A DNA stretch of 64,000 nt from Spongiactinospora rosea (GTDB lineage Bacteria; Actinomycetota; Actinomycetes; Streptosporangiales; Streptosporangiaceae): assembly GCF_003315795.1 (NCBI RefSeq), contig NZ_QMEY01000007.1:248001-312000 (forward strand). Reading direction: 5' to 3'. Below the pieces are notes generated by a model that worked only from the letters and a program-made list of their open reading frames with translations, was not told the DNA's origin and did not search any database. How positions within the stretch are numbered: the first letter of the stretch is position 1; each line of letters opens with the position of its first letter. Below are positions 17,971-26,838 of the stretch, in pieces. Position numbers and translations under genes: made by a program.

Positions 17971-18233
17971 GCGATCTCCCCCGGGCGCCTTCTTGGGGTC
18001 GACGCCCTGACCAGATGAGGTGGGATTCGTACCGGACCCGGCCCCGCGCTCCACCGCCGGCGAAGCCGGAGTCCGGCCCCCTCAGCAGGTGTGTTGCGCA
18101 ACAGCGGGCCCTCTCCGAAGCGGGCGGACGCTGCCGCCCGCCTTCTACGGTACGTCCTGAACAGCCGGTTCCCAATATGCCGAACCGGACTGAAAGGGGC
18201 AGTTCACGTGCCGTTTCCGGCACGGACGCCGAC

Positions 18234-18995
18234 TCAGGAGCCGTACCGCCGGTGCCGCGCGGCGTAGGAGCGGAGTGCCCGCAAGAAGTCGACCCTACGG
18301 AAATCGGGCCAGTAGGCCTCGCAGAAGTAGAACTCCGAGTGGGCGCTCTGCCAGAGCAGGAAGCCGGAGAGCCGCTGCTCCCCCGAGGTCCGGATGACCA
18401 GATCCGGGTCGGGCAGTCCGCGCGTGTAGAGATGCTCCGCGATGTGCTCGACATCGAGAACCTCCACGAGATCCTCGATACTCGCCCCCGTGCTGGCGTG
18501 CTCCTGGAGGAGAGAGCGCACCGCATCAGCGATCTCACGTCTTCCTCCATACCCAACCGCCACGTTCACAATCAGCCCGGGGCGGTCGGAGGTGACTTCT
18601 TTTGCATTTTTCAGGACATGTGCGGTGTGATCCGGCAGAAGGTCCAAAGCGCCCACGGGTTTGATGTGCCACCCGGTCGCGACCAGCTCCTGCACCACGT
18701 CCTCGATGATCTTGAGTAGCGGCTCCAGTTCGTTCTTGGGACGGGCCAGGTTGTCACTGGACAGCATCCAGATCGTGACGAACTCGACACCGGCGTCCCG
18801 GCACCAGGTGACGAGTTCGGAGATCTTGTCGGCGCCCTTGCGGTGGCCGCGGCTGACGTCGTCCAGGCCCATCGAGCGCGCCCAGCGGCGATTGCCGTCG
18901 ATGATGACGCCCACATGCCGGGGGATCATGTCAGGCGCGAGCCTGGTGCCCAGCCTGCGTTCGTACAGGCGGTAGAGCAGATCACGCACGCCCAC
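18234..18995 (-). CDS. uppS: Cis-prenyltransferase (isoprenyl transferase)
   Basis: This 253-residue enzyme makes long Z-prenyl diphosphates used as glycan carriers for peptidoglycan. It shows the catalytic HVGVIIDGNRRWA motif with D33, the GHRKGAD block, TIWMLSSDNLARP, VGYGGRREI and the C-terminal substrate motif DLVIRTSGEQRLSGFLLWQ. The GTG start has a strong GGAGGGGAGG site. Actinobacteria often hold two such genes (decaprenyl and short-chain types); which one this is cannot be settled here. Confidence 0.92.
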   Translation of the reverse strand: MGVRDLLYRLYERRLGTRLAPDMIPRHVGVIIDGNRRWARSMGLDDVSRGHRKGADKISELVTWCRDAGVEFVTIWMLSSDNLARPKNELEPLLKIIEDVVQELVATGWHIKPVGALDLLPDHTAHVLKNAKEVTSDRPGLIVNVAVGYGGRREIADAVRSLLQEHASTGASIEDLVEVLDVEHIAEHLYTRGLPDPDLVIRTSGEQRLSGFLLWQSAHSEFYFCEAYWPDFRRVDFLRALRSYAARHRRYGS

Positions 18996-19153
18996 GGGAA
19001 TCCTCCCCTCCGGCCACCGCCCTCACCGCGCGGAGCCACGCCCGGATGACAGGCGATACGACACAGGCAATTATCGCCGCCTCCGGGGGTCTCCTGTCCC
19101 CACAATCGGTCAGGTGACGGAGATCCGCCACCCCCGGCGGGGAACCGGAAGGG

Positions 19154-20026
19154 TCACTCGCCGCCCCCGCCGTCCCCGTCTCCGCCGCTGCCGCCGTCGC
19201 CACCGTCGCTCCAGCCACCGACCTCGTCACCGTCCCCGGACTTGTCCCGCCCGTCGCGGGTCAGCTCACGGCGCAGACTCGCGTCACGAAGCTCGCCCGG
19301 ACCGTACAGGGCGACCGGCATCCCCACCTCGTGGACGACCCCGGGCGCGACCGGCGGGCCGCCCTCGCGGTAGACGTCCCGCGCCGCGGCGAGTTCGGCG
19401 TCGCCCGCGGCGCTCACCGCGTTGCGCCGGTCGCCGTTCGCCTCTGAGGCGACGGCGTGGGCGTGCAGCGCGAAGCCCAGCACGACGACCCCCAGCACGA
19501 CGGACGGCACCGACACGCCGCCCAGCCCCGCGACGATCACGGCGACCACCAGAGCCGCCCGCGAGATCCTGCCCAGCCTGCGCAGCGCACGGCCGACCGG
19601 CGCGTACACCTGCTCGGAGATGAGCATGCCGCGGCCCGCCAGGTCGTGGCGCAGGCCCTCCAGCACCGGCCCGCGCGCCACCTCGCCGCGGATCGCGGCC
19701 ACCTTGATCCGGCCGGGGCGCGCGGCGACCGCGTCGAGCACGGCCAGCTCGACCGGATCGTAGGACGCCGCGCCGCGCGCCAGACCGACCCGGCCGCCCC
19801 GGGCGATCTCGATCGCCCGGGTCATGGCCAGCGTCGCCAGCGCGGTGACCACGACCCTGCGCGGCCCGCCCGCCAGGAAGGCGATCTGGTAGTGGTTCAG
19901 GTCGCCCCGTGCCTGGCGGACGTCGGCGGCGGGGAGCAGCCGCCGGATCTTCGTCCTGGTGGACACCGTGGCGACGTAGGTCATCGCCGCCATGGCGAGG
20001 GCGAGCATCGCGGACACCCAAATCAC
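19154..20026 (-). CDS. TIGR04222 domain-containing membrane protein
   Basis: The 290-residue protein has an N-terminal hydrophobic helix, a middle with LNHYQIAFLAGGPRRVVVTALATL, two further membrane helices (about 158-192) and a Gly/Asp/Ser-rich tail (GGDGGSGGDGDGGGGE). The AYLAGG-type signature near residue 47 and the repeated Ala/Val helices match the actinobacterial TIGR04222 family, whose role is unknown. It starts with GTG. It precedes uppS on the same strand with about 160 bp between them. Confidence 0.75.
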   Translation of the reverse strand: MIWVSAMLALAMAAMTYVATVSTRTKIRRLLPAADVRQARGDLNHYQIAFLAGGPRRVVVTALATLAMTRAIEIARGGRVGLARGAASYDPVELAVLDAVAARPGRIKVAAIRGEVARGPVLEGLRHDLAGRGMLISEQVYAPVGRALRRLGRISRAALVVAVIVAGLGGVSVPSVVLGVVVLGFALHAHAVASEANGDRRNAVSAAGDAELAAARDVYREGGPPVAPGVVHEVGMPVALYGPGELRDASLRRELTRDGRDKSGDGDEVGGWSDGGDGGSGGDGDGGGGE

Positions 20027-20128
20027 CGACGTCTCCCTGAGTTGAAAGGCCAGGACCGGTTACAGCTCAGTGAGACGCCACGGCAGACGGAAAAGTTCGC
20101 CTGCGGGACAAAGAACGGCGGCGTGGGT

Positions 20129-21922
20129 TCAGCCCAGGCGCTTCACCAGCGCGTGGTACTCGTCCCACAGTTCCTTGGGCAGGTGGTCGCCGAAGGTCTC
20201 GAAGTGCGGCGGGATCAGCGCGGCCTCCTCCTTCCACGCCTCCGGGTCCACCGACAGCAGCGTGTCGAGGGCCTGCTCGGAGATGTCCAGCCCGTCGGTG
20301 TCCAGCCGGTCCGGTACCAGCCCGATCGGCGTGCTCACGGCCTCGGCCTCGCCGTTGAGCCGTTCGACGATCCACTTGAGCACCCGGCTGTTCTCGCCGA
20401 ACCCCGGCCACAGGAACGAGCCGTCCGCGCCCTTGCGGAACCAGTTGACGTAGTAGATCCGCGGCAGGTCCGCGCCCTGGCGGCGGCCGACCTCCAGCCA
20501 GTGGGCGAAGTAGTCGCCCATGTTGTAGCCGCAGAACGGCAGCATCGCGAACGGGTCGCGGCGCAGTTCGCCGACCTTGCCCTCGGCCGCCGCGGTCTTC
20601 TCCGAGGCGACGTTCGCGCCCAGGAACACGCCTTGCTGCCAGCTCAGCGCCTCGGTGACCAGCGGCACCGCGGTGGCCCGCCGGCCGCCGAACAGGATCG
20701 CCGAGATCGGCACGCCCGCCGGGTCCTGCCACTCGGGGGCGATCGTCGGGCACTGCGCGGCCGGGGTGGTGAACCGGGCGTTGGGGTGGGCGGCGGGCTC
20801 GTCGCTCTCCGGGGTCCAGGAGCGGCCCTTCCAGTCGGTGAGGTGGGCGGGCGGCTCGTCCGTCAGGCCCTCCCACCACACGTCGCCGTCGTCGGTCAGG
20901 GCGACATTGGTGAAGATGCTGTTGCCCCACAGGGTCTTGATCGCGTTGGCGTTGGTGGTCTCGCCGGTGCCCGGCGCGACGCCGAAGAACCCGGCCTCGG
21001 GGTTGATCGCGTACAGCCGGCCGTCCTCGCCGTAGCGCATCCAGGCGATGTCGTCGCCGATCGTCTCGACCTTCCAGCCCGGGATGGTCGGCGCGAGCAT
21101 GGCGAGGTTGGTCTTGCCGCAGGCGCTCGGGAAGGCCGCCGCGATGTACCGGGCCTCGCCGCTCGGCGGGGTCAGCTTCAGGACGAGCATGTGCTCGGCC
21201 AGCCAGCCCTCGTCGCGGGCCATGACGCTGGCGATCCGCAGCGCGTAGCACTTCTTGCCGAGCAGCGCGTTGCCGCCGTAGCCCGAGCCGTAGGACCAGA
21301 TCTCGCGCGTCTCGGGGAAGTGGCTGATGTACTTGGTGTCGCTGCACGGCCACGGCACGTCGGCCTGGCCGGGCGCGAGCGGCGCGCCCACCGAGTGGAC
21401 GCATTTGACGAAGTCGCCGCGCTCCTCGATCAGCCGCAGCGCCGGCTCGCCCATGCGCGTCATGACGCGCATGGACACCACGACGTACGGCGAGTCGGTG
21501 ATCTCCACGCCGAGCTGGGAGATGTTCCCGCCCAGCGGGCCCATGCAGAACGGCACGACGTACATCGTGCGGCCGCGCATGCACCCCTGGAACAGTTCGC
21601 CGAAGGTGCGGCGCATCTCGCCGGGGGCGACCCAGTTGTTCGTCGGCCCGGCGTCCTCCTCGCGTTCGGAGCAGATGAACGTGCGGCTTTCCACCCGCGC
21701 CACGTCGGTCGGGTCGGAGGCGGCGTAGAAGCTGTTCTGCCGCTTGGCCAGCCTGGTGAAGGTGCCCTGCTCGACCAGCAGGTTGGTCAGGCGGGTCCAC
21801 TCGGCCTCCGACCCGTCGCACCACTCGATGCGGTCAGGCTCGGTCAGCGCGGCGATCTCGTGGACCCACGCGACCAGTTCGGCGTGGGTCGTCGGGGCGG
21901 GTGCCTCAACGGAAAGGGTCAC
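20129..21922 (-). CDS. pckG: Phosphoenolpyruvate carboxykinase (GTP)
   Basis: PEPCK converts oxaloacetate and GTP to PEP, the first committed step of gluconeogenesis. The 597-residue protein has the GTP-enzyme hallmarks: RTMYVVPFCMGP, the P-loop-like FPSACGKTNLAML near 266-278, the Mn/Mg-binding GDDIAWM, NPEAGFFGVAPGT and FLWPGFGENSRVL. The GTG at 21922 is preceded by GAGGAG; the open frame extends 70 codons further but looks non-coding. The upstream region holds several GntR-type dyads. Confidence 0.95.
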   Translation of the reverse strand: MTLSVEAPAPTTHAELVAWVHEIAALTEPDRIEWCDGSEAEWTRLTNLLVEQGTFTRLAKRQNSFYAASDPTDVARVESRTFICSEREEDAGPTNNWVAPGEMRRTFGELFQGCMRGRTMYVVPFCMGPLGGNISQLGVEITDSPYVVVSMRVMTRMGEPALRLIEERGDFVKCVHSVGAPLAPGQADVPWPCSDTKYISHFPETREIWSYGSGYGGNALLGKKCYALRIASVMARDEGWLAEHMLVLKLTPPSGEARYIAAAFPSACGKTNLAMLAPTIPGWKVETIGDDIAWMRYGEDGRLYAINPEAGFFGVAPGTGETTNANAIKTLWGNSIFTNVALTDDGDVWWEGLTDEPPAHLTDWKGRSWTPESDEPAAHPNARFTTPAAQCPTIAPEWQDPAGVPISAILFGGRRATAVPLVTEALSWQQGVFLGANVASEKTAAAEGKVGELRRDPFAMLPFCGYNMGDYFAHWLEVGRRQGADLPRIYYVNWFRKGADGSFLWPGFGENSRVLKWIVERLNGEAEAVSTPIGLVPDRLDTDGLDISEQALDTLLSVDPEAWKEEAALIPPHFETFGDHLPKELWDEYHALVKRLG

Positions 21923-22329
21923 AGCGACGGCTCCTCTACACTCGCGTGGCCAAGACATCATCAACGACAATTCCGCGGTCGATCCAATTGGCTTAGACCA
22001 GTGCCTGGTCTGGCCAGGAACGACCAGCGGGTTTCGCAACGCCTTGTCGATCGATAAACCTGCCTGGGTCGAATTCCTGCCACATCCCCTGCATCGCAGG
22101 AGGTCAGAACGCCGAACCGGCGGCGTCCTCACCGTGATCCGGGGACTCTACCCAGTTGTCCGCGAGTTAAAGAAAAGCCGCTGAGTAATTGGTATAAACC
22201 AGTGGCTGCGGTCTAAACCAATCCGGTAAGAGGTTTAGTCCAGACGACTCACCGATTCGCCTGCGCACCGGCCGTTCGGCGGGAGGGTGAACGGGGGGTG
22301 ACGCGGGGGCGGCGCACGTCGTCAGGGGG
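21923..22329. promoter_or_regulatory. pckG upstream region with repeated GntR/DasR-like dyads
   Basis: This 400-bp gap contains GACCAG-tgc-CTGGTC (21996-22010), ATTGGTATAAACCAGT (22188-22203), CGGTCTAAACCAAT (22209-22222) and AGGTTTAGTCCAG (22231-22243). All resemble the TGGTCTAGACCA-type operators bound by GntR-family regulators such as DasR. No gene is seen in the region. The nearest downstream gene is pckG, so sugar- or carbon-dependent control is plausible. Confidence 0.5.
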
Positions 22330-22857
22330 TCAGGAATCGATGTCGGGACCGGCCGCGCGGACCCGGTCCACATGCTGGAGCGCGTCCCTCAGTTCGGCCA
22401 GCCACGAATCGGTGTGCCGGCCGACCAGGCGCACGCACCAGGCGAGGGCGTCGCTCCTGCTCCTGGCCACTCCGGCGGCCACCAGGGTGTCCAGGACCTG
22501 ACGCTCGGACTGGCGCAGGCGGGTCATCACCGGCACCGAAAGTGTGGTGAACATCACTGTCTCGCCGTCGATGGAGACCCCCCACGACACCTTCTTGCGG
22601 AACCGGTGCTCGACCTCGCGGGCGATGGCCATCCGCCGCTCCCGGGTCTCCTCCCGGAACCGCCGTACCAGCCCTTCGGCGGCGGCGGCCCGCTCAGCGT
22701 CCGGAGCGCCGTCGGGGGTGGCCGGCACGGCGAGCGGGCCGATGACGGTGATCTCCTCACGATCGAGCACGATCTCCGGCGCACTGGTGAACCAGTCGCC
22801 GGGCAACCGGCCGGTGAACCATCCACGTAGTTGACTGATTGCTTCGTCGCTTTCCAT
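22330..22857 (-). CDS. Ribbon-helix-helix-like hypothetical protein
   Basis: I do not recognise this 175-residue protein by name. Its C-terminal half, QVLDTLVAAGVARSRSDALAW followed by CVRLVGRHTDSWLAELRDAL, has the spacing of a ribbon-helix-helix DNA-binding unit. The N-terminal part is predicted helical with charged residues (RRFREETRERRMAIAREVEHR). The ATG at 22857 is chosen because the sequence before it is occupied by two perfect palindromes and no ribosome site is present, which suits a leaderless, autoregulated gene. The same frame continues upstream but without coding character. Confidence 0.65.
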   Translation of the reverse strand: MESDEAISQLRGWFTGRLPGDWFTSAPEIVLDREEITVIGPLAVPATPDGAPDAERAAAAEGLVRRFREETRERRMAIAREVEHRFRKKVSWGVSIDGETVMFTTLSVPVMTRLRQSERQVLDTLVAAGVARSRSDALAWCVRLVGRHTDSWLAELRDALQHVDRVRAAGPDIDS

Positions 22858-22888
22858 GTAATCGAGATTACATCGCTTTCCGGAAAGC
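22858..22888. promoter_or_regulatory. Two palindromes abutting the start codon
   Basis: GTAATC and GATTAC arms (22858-22871) directly touch the ATG, and GCTTTCCGGAAAGC, a perfect 14-bp palindrome, lies at 22875-22888. Read on the minus strand, TAATCT lies 7 nt before the ATG, the position of a -10 box for a leaderless transcript. Both palindromes would overlap the core promoter. Confidence 0.5.
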
Positions 22889-22993
22889 GGTAGCCCGCAA
22901 CGCTGATGGCGAACAGAGGAGGGCTTTACCGCGAATGGCCGAGGGGAGCCAGCACGCCCGCACGGCGTTGGCGCGGCCGGCGTGGGGTCAGCC

Positions 22994-23050
22994 CAGTGGG
23001 ACACCTTCCTGAAGGCGATCCGCGCCGGGACCGCCCTAGGGATCGACTAA
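22994..23050 (+). pseudogene. DUF397-like C-terminal remnant
   Basis: A short frame ending at 23050 reads QWDTFLKAIRAGTALGID, which matches the usual end of DUF397 proteins (W-x-x-F-L-x-x-x-x-x-G). The upstream part of that domain, with its SSYS and VAVRDS motifs, is not present. A strong terminator follows 23 bp later, as expected at the end of a real transcript. The call rests on 18 residues, so it is tentative. Confidence 0.35.
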
Positions 23051-23073
23051 AGACATGGTCACCAGACCCATCG

Positions 23074-23102
23074 GGCCTCCGCCATCTGCGGAGGCCTTCT
23101 TT
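23074..23102 (+). terminator. Rho-independent terminator
   Basis: GGCCTCCGC (23074-23082) and GCGGAGGCC (23088-23096) pair perfectly around a 5-nt loop and are followed by TTCTTT. This is one of the few textbook terminators in the window. It reads on the plus strand, where only the DUF397-like remnant precedes it; it may also serve the minus-strand gene ending at 23112 poorly. Confidence 0.75.
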
Positions 23103-23111
23103 GTCGAGGGA

Positions 23112-23849
23112 TCACGCTGAATGGAGGCTGAGTACGGGGTCGGCCAGCCAGCGGGCGGGTGGGCACAGGGTTTGGCCGTGGGTGCGGAACAGTTCGTCTC
23201 GGGAGTTGAAGTAGCCCAGGTCAGCGCGGACGTTGGCGGACAGGTCGCAGCTCGGTGAGGAAGCGCCGTCCCAGTCCACGGCCGTTCGGGTGATGGCCTC
23301 GAAGAGGGTTTCGGCGCCGCTGTTGGTGAAGCCGGTGGTCAGGCAGAGACCGTCGTAAAGCTCGGAGATCGGGACCCAGGTCCGCTCGATCAGGAACTCC
23401 GGCCAGGCCAGGATGACATCGGCCGGGACCACGGCTCGTAGCCGTGGGAAACGCGGGTACCAGAACGTCCCGTCGATGACCCGCCCGCGTACTCGGGTCG
23501 CCATACCGTGCGCACGGGCCACGGCTTCCAGTACGGCCATGCGCTGGCTGCACGAGCCCCGCCCACGGGCGAGCGTCACGGAGGCGGGCTGCTCGTCGTT
23601 CACCGCATACACCGGGCGGATTCGTTCGCCGATCAGCCGGTGTGCGGATTTCAGCAGGTCGCGCTGAGAGGGGCACGCATTCGCCTGCGTGGCGAGCTGG
23701 GCGGTCTTCTCCGCGCAGGCCGCCAAATCACGAACGCGCGGATGGTGCCAGTTGAGGATCGGGGTAGGAGTAATACCGCCTTGGGCCGTCGTCGGGGGCG
23801 CCGCCGCCTCGCGCCGCCGACACCAGGGCCCGAGTAATCGCGAGGTCAC
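23112..23849 (-). CDS. Transglutaminase-like protein with degenerate active site
   Basis: The 245-residue protein has a transglutaminase-core pattern: SVTLARGRGSCSQRMAVLEA provides the candidate nucleophilic Cys, then AHGMATRVRGRVIDGTFWYP and the strand AWPEFLIERTWVPISEL. In active family members a His precedes AW and an Asp follows WVP; here these are Leu and Ser, so only the Cys remains. It may bind rather than cleave or cross-link. The GTG start has a GAGGTGG site. It lies within an accessory block and is not obviously linked to the asparagine-synthetase-like gene 1.4 kb away. Confidence 0.65.
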   Translation of the reverse strand: MTSRLLGPWCRRREAAAPPTTAQGGITPTPILNWHHPRVRDLAACAEKTAQLATQANACPSQRDLLKSAHRLIGERIRPVYAVNDEQPASVTLARGRGSCSQRMAVLEAVARAHGMATRVRGRVIDGTFWYPRFPRLRAVVPADVILAWPEFLIERTWVPISELYDGLCLTTGFTNSGAETLFEAITRTAVDWDGASSPSCDLSANVRADLGYFNSRDELFRTHGQTLCPPARWLADPVLSLHSA

Positions 23850-23977
23850 AAGACCACCTCATCCAATGGGCTTTTCAACTCCGGCCTTCATTGTGCATCG
23901 CGAATGGTGGTAGCCGGCGCTCGGGATGGTGAGCAGTGGGCCCTGCCGTACTAAAGAACCCCGAGCCGAGCGGCGGA

Positions 23978-24690
23978 TCAGTCGTCTACCACCTGGTAGA
24001 GCGTGGTCCAGAAGTCGTGCATGGCCCGTGCCGAATCCGGGGTGGACATCCCGACCTGGGTGAGCAGGATGCCGATGAGCCTGTTGTCCGGATCGGCGTA
24101 AGTGGAGGTGCCCGTACCGCCGTCCCAGCCGAACTGGCCGATCAGCGCGAAGTCGCCACGGTACGTGCGCACCGCCATCCCGAACCCCCAGCCGCCGTGC
24201 TGCCCCGTGCCATATGACACGTGAACGAAGTTGCGGGCCAAGGTTTCGCGGGCCGCCAGTTGCTCGGCCGGGAGGCGGTTGGTGGTCATCAACTCGACGG
24301 CAGGCCGGGAAAGGATCCACTGGCGTCCGTGCCGCCCTCCGTTGAGCAGCATCCGGAAGTACGCGTGATAGTCATCGACGGTCGAGGTCAGCCCGCCGCC
24401 GCCCGACTGAAAGGCCGGGGGCGTACTGTAGCGTCCGCCCACGGCCTCGCCCCAGATGATCATTTCGCCGGCCCGCGGGTCGGGCGCGTAGCTGGGCGGC
24501 AGCCGGTCGATCTTGGCGGCGAGCACGCCCAGCAGGTCGTTGCTGATGTGGTACTGCCACTGCTCTTCGGGCTGAGACATCAGCGGCAGCGTGCCGAGGT
24601 GGCGCATCCACTCGTCCGGCTCGGGCGTCGGCTCGCCCGCGGCAGCGTGTTCGTCTCCCCGCACGATGCGACCGCCGGTCTGGGCCCGGA
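23978..24690 (-). pseudogene. Serine hydrolase (beta-lactamase family) remnant
   Basis: The frame reads the C-terminal half of a class C beta-lactamase-like serine hydrolase: EQWQYHISNDLLGVLAA, then DRLPPSYAPDP, FQSGGGGLTSTVDDYHAYFR, GWGFGMAVRTYRG and FGWDGGTGTSTYADP. The whole N-terminal half with the catalytic S-x-x-K is missing; upstream the frame runs antisense to an intact GNAT gene. In addition, the usual segment containing ERIFEPLGM between GVLAA and DRL is absent, pointing to an internal in-frame deletion. It is therefore almost certainly non-functional. Confidence 0.75.
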
Positions 24691-24728
24691 CCGTGTTTGG
24701 CGAGTGCCCGGCCGGGCCGCACGGCAGG

Positions 24729-25256
24729 ATGGAGTTCGTGTTGGTGATGCGGCCCGCGACTGCTGCTGATCGTCCTGCGGCGCGGGAGATGATCTCTGCG
24801 CGGTGCGCGTGGATGGAGGAGCGCGGGATGCCATCGTGGCGAGCACGGCTGGACGACCTGGTGTCGCACTGCGACAACCGGTACGGCGATGTGTGGGTGC
24901 TGGAGAAGGACGGCCAGCGGATCATCGGGCGGACCACCTTGCAGGAGCACGGGCCCCCGTGGGGCTGGACAGAACAAGAGAAGGCCGAGCCGTCGCTGTA
25001 CATGAGCACCTCGGTGACGGACCCGGCCTTTCGTGCTATCAAGCCGGGGAGGCTGATGGCCTGGTGGGCGGTAGATCGCGCGGCGGAGCTGGGGCTCACG
25101 TGGGTACGGCGCGACTGCCTGCTCCCCGAGCTCGCCAAGTACTACCTGACCCAGGGCTATGACCTGGTCCGCGAAGCCGACTTCAAGGGCCACCGGCTGT
25201 TCATGATGGCCCGCGAGGCCGGACGGCTCGACCTCTCGGAGCTGCTTCACACATAG
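24729..25256 (+). CDS. GNAT family N-acetyltransferase
   Basis: The 175-residue protein has the GNAT layout: MRPATAADRPAAREMISAR at the N-terminus, a central WVLEKDGQRIIGRTTL strand, then LMAWWAVDRAAELGLTWVRRD and YYLTQGYDLVREADFKGHR at the C-terminus. It would transfer an acetyl group from acetyl-CoA to an amine; the substrate is unknown. I give the ATG at 24729; the GTG at 24744 or ATG at 24747 after GGAG are equally possible. Its end overlaps the end of the asparagine-synthetase-like gene by 10 bp, and its start sits exactly where the decayed hydrolase is truncated. Confidence 0.82.
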   Translation: MEFVLVMRPATAADRPAAREMISARCAWMEERGMPSWRARLDDLVSHCDNRYGDVWVLEKDGQRIIGRTTLQEHGPPWGWTEQEKAEPSLYMSTSVTDPAFRAIKPGRLMAWWAVDRAAELGLTWVRRDCLLPELAKYYLTQGYDLVREADFKGHRLFMMAREAGRLDLSELLHT

Positions 25257-26815
25257 GCGGCCGCGGCCAGGTGCAGGTCGACGACCTGAAGGAGCTTGGC
25301 GTGGAACTCCTCGTCGTAGGGCTCGTCGGTGACGGCGGAGATGGTGGCCTTCAGCCCGTCGGGGTCGATCAGGCGAGCGTCGATGAGCGGGGATCCGTCG
25401 GCCAGCATCCGCTCCAGGAGCGGGATTCCGTAGGTCTTGAGGGAGTGTTCAACGAGCCAGACGAACGACTCGCGCTCGACCGGGTTGCAGACCTCGTCAC
25501 TGAGGCCGAGTGCCGCCATCTGGCGGCGCTGGAGGTTCTTGAACTCCCGCCAGTGCAGCGGGAGCTGCTCACCGAGGCCGATCATGGCAGGGTGGGTGAA
25601 CGGGTGGATCGGCCAGACCCCCGCGCGGAGCAGCGGGGGCGCCGTGGTCTCCAGGGACAGCAGGGTGATCGCGTTCACGATCGCGGGCGGCGCGATGGCG
25701 TCGTCGCTGTAGCGCAGGGCCGTACGGGCATCGGGGCCGAGCCAGGGCAGTTGGTCGGTGATATGGGCGTTGGCCGCGGCGACCGCCTCGGACTCCTCGG
25801 GTGACAGCGCGACCATCTCGTCCCCGCCGAGCCCGGTCACCAGAGCGTTTCCGTGATCGGCTATCAGGCCGGTGAGGCGATGAAAGGGCAGGAACAGCGG
25901 CTCCTCGTACGGGCTGATCGCCTCGCCTCGGACGCGCGGGCAGTCAGGGTGCAGGGGTGGGGCGTCGGCGCAGTCGATGAGCAGGTCGGTTTCGCCGAAC
26001 GGCAAAGCGGCGCGCATCTGGGCACGGCGCCGGTCCTGCTGGGCGCGGCCGGCACCGATGACCTGGAGCGCGGCGGTGGTGATCTGGCCGGGGCGGCGGA
26101 CGGCCGCGCGGGTGGCGATAACGCCGGAGTCGAACCCGCCGCTCAGATGGAAGACGGTGGCCGCCGGGTCGAGCGGGCGCAGGTCCAGGGCTGCATCGAT
26201 GGTCTGGGTGAGGGCGGCCAGGACGTCGCCGTCCGGGGCGAGATCGCGGGGCCGGAGGTGCAGGGCCGGTTCGGGGTAATGCAGGTGCAGTGCTCCGCCG
26301 AAGACGGCCTTTGCGCGCTCGGTGAGCCGGCCGATGCCGGTGAAGAGCGTCTCGGAGCCGTAGCGCGGCTGGTAGATCAGCAGCCTCGCCGCCTCGCGCG
26401 GGCTGATCCCGGTCACGAACGGTTTGAGGTCGGCCATCTCCCACGAGCCGTGCAGCACTCCGCCGTCCTCGGCGAGGTACAAAGGTGTGGTCCGGGCGGC
26501 TCCGGCAGTGACCTCGACAGGATGCTCGGAACGGGTCTCGACCAGGACGACGTCCGCGGGCCACCTGGTGGCCAGGGACCTGGCCTGGTCGTAAGCGCGG
26601 GGCTCGACGGCCCGCGGGGCGGGATGCGCCGGGCCGCGGCCGCTGAGTCGTTCGCGCACGGTGATGAGGGTGCGGGTGCCGTCGGTGACGGCCAGATGCT
26701 CCAGCATTGGGTGGATGAACGGGGCGATCCGGCTGGTCTGGTCCGCAGTGGTGTATGCGGTTCCGGTCCAGGCCCAGTTGGCCGAGGCGTAGGGGGTGAG
26801 GCGAAAGGTGAGCAC
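25247..26815 (-). CDS. Asparagine-synthetase-like ATP-dependent ligase
   Basis: The 522-residue protein has the two-domain layout of AsnB relatives. The C-terminal synthetase domain has the PP-loop HLSGGFDSG near 222-230, which binds ATP and releases pyrophosphate, and a GLGGDEM motif. The N-terminal domain (1-200) lacks the Cys2 nucleophile of glutaminases (it begins MLTFRLTPY), as in lasso-peptide cyclases and beta-lactam synthetases, which form amide bonds without hydrolysing glutamine. The GTG start follows a GGAGGA site. The gene lies 100 bp behind a 63-residue peptide gene, so it may act on that peptide. Confidence 0.8.
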   Translation of the reverse strand: MLTFRLTPYASANWAWTGTAYTTADQTSRIAPFIHPMLEHLAVTDGTRTLITVRERLSGRGPAHPAPRAVEPRAYDQARSLATRWPADVVLVETRSEHPVEVTAGAARTTPLYLAEDGGVLHGSWEMADLKPFVTGISPREAARLLIYQPRYGSETLFTGIGRLTERAKAVFGGALHLHYPEPALHLRPRDLAPDGDVLAALTQTIDAALDLRPLDPAATVFHLSGGFDSGVIATRAAVRRPGQITTAALQVIGAGRAQQDRRRAQMRAALPFGETDLLIDCADAPPLHPDCPRVRGEAISPYEEPLFLPFHRLTGLIADHGNALVTGLGGDEMVALSPEESEAVAAANAHITDQLPWLGPDARTALRYSDDAIAPPAIVNAITLLSLETTAPPLLRAGVWPIHPFTHPAMIGLGEQLPLHWREFKNLQRRQMAALGLSDEVCNPVERESFVWLVEHSLKTYGIPLLERMLADGSPLIDARLIDPDGLKATISAVTDEPYDEEFHAKLLQVVDLHLAAAAYV

Positions 26816-26838
26816 GCGCGTTCCTCCAAGCAGGGGAT

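Noticed and set aside
19457..22057. 866-codon plus-strand open frame opposite pckG
   Set aside because: It is an antisense shadow of PEP carboxykinase and TIGR04222 genes with no ribosome site or motif.
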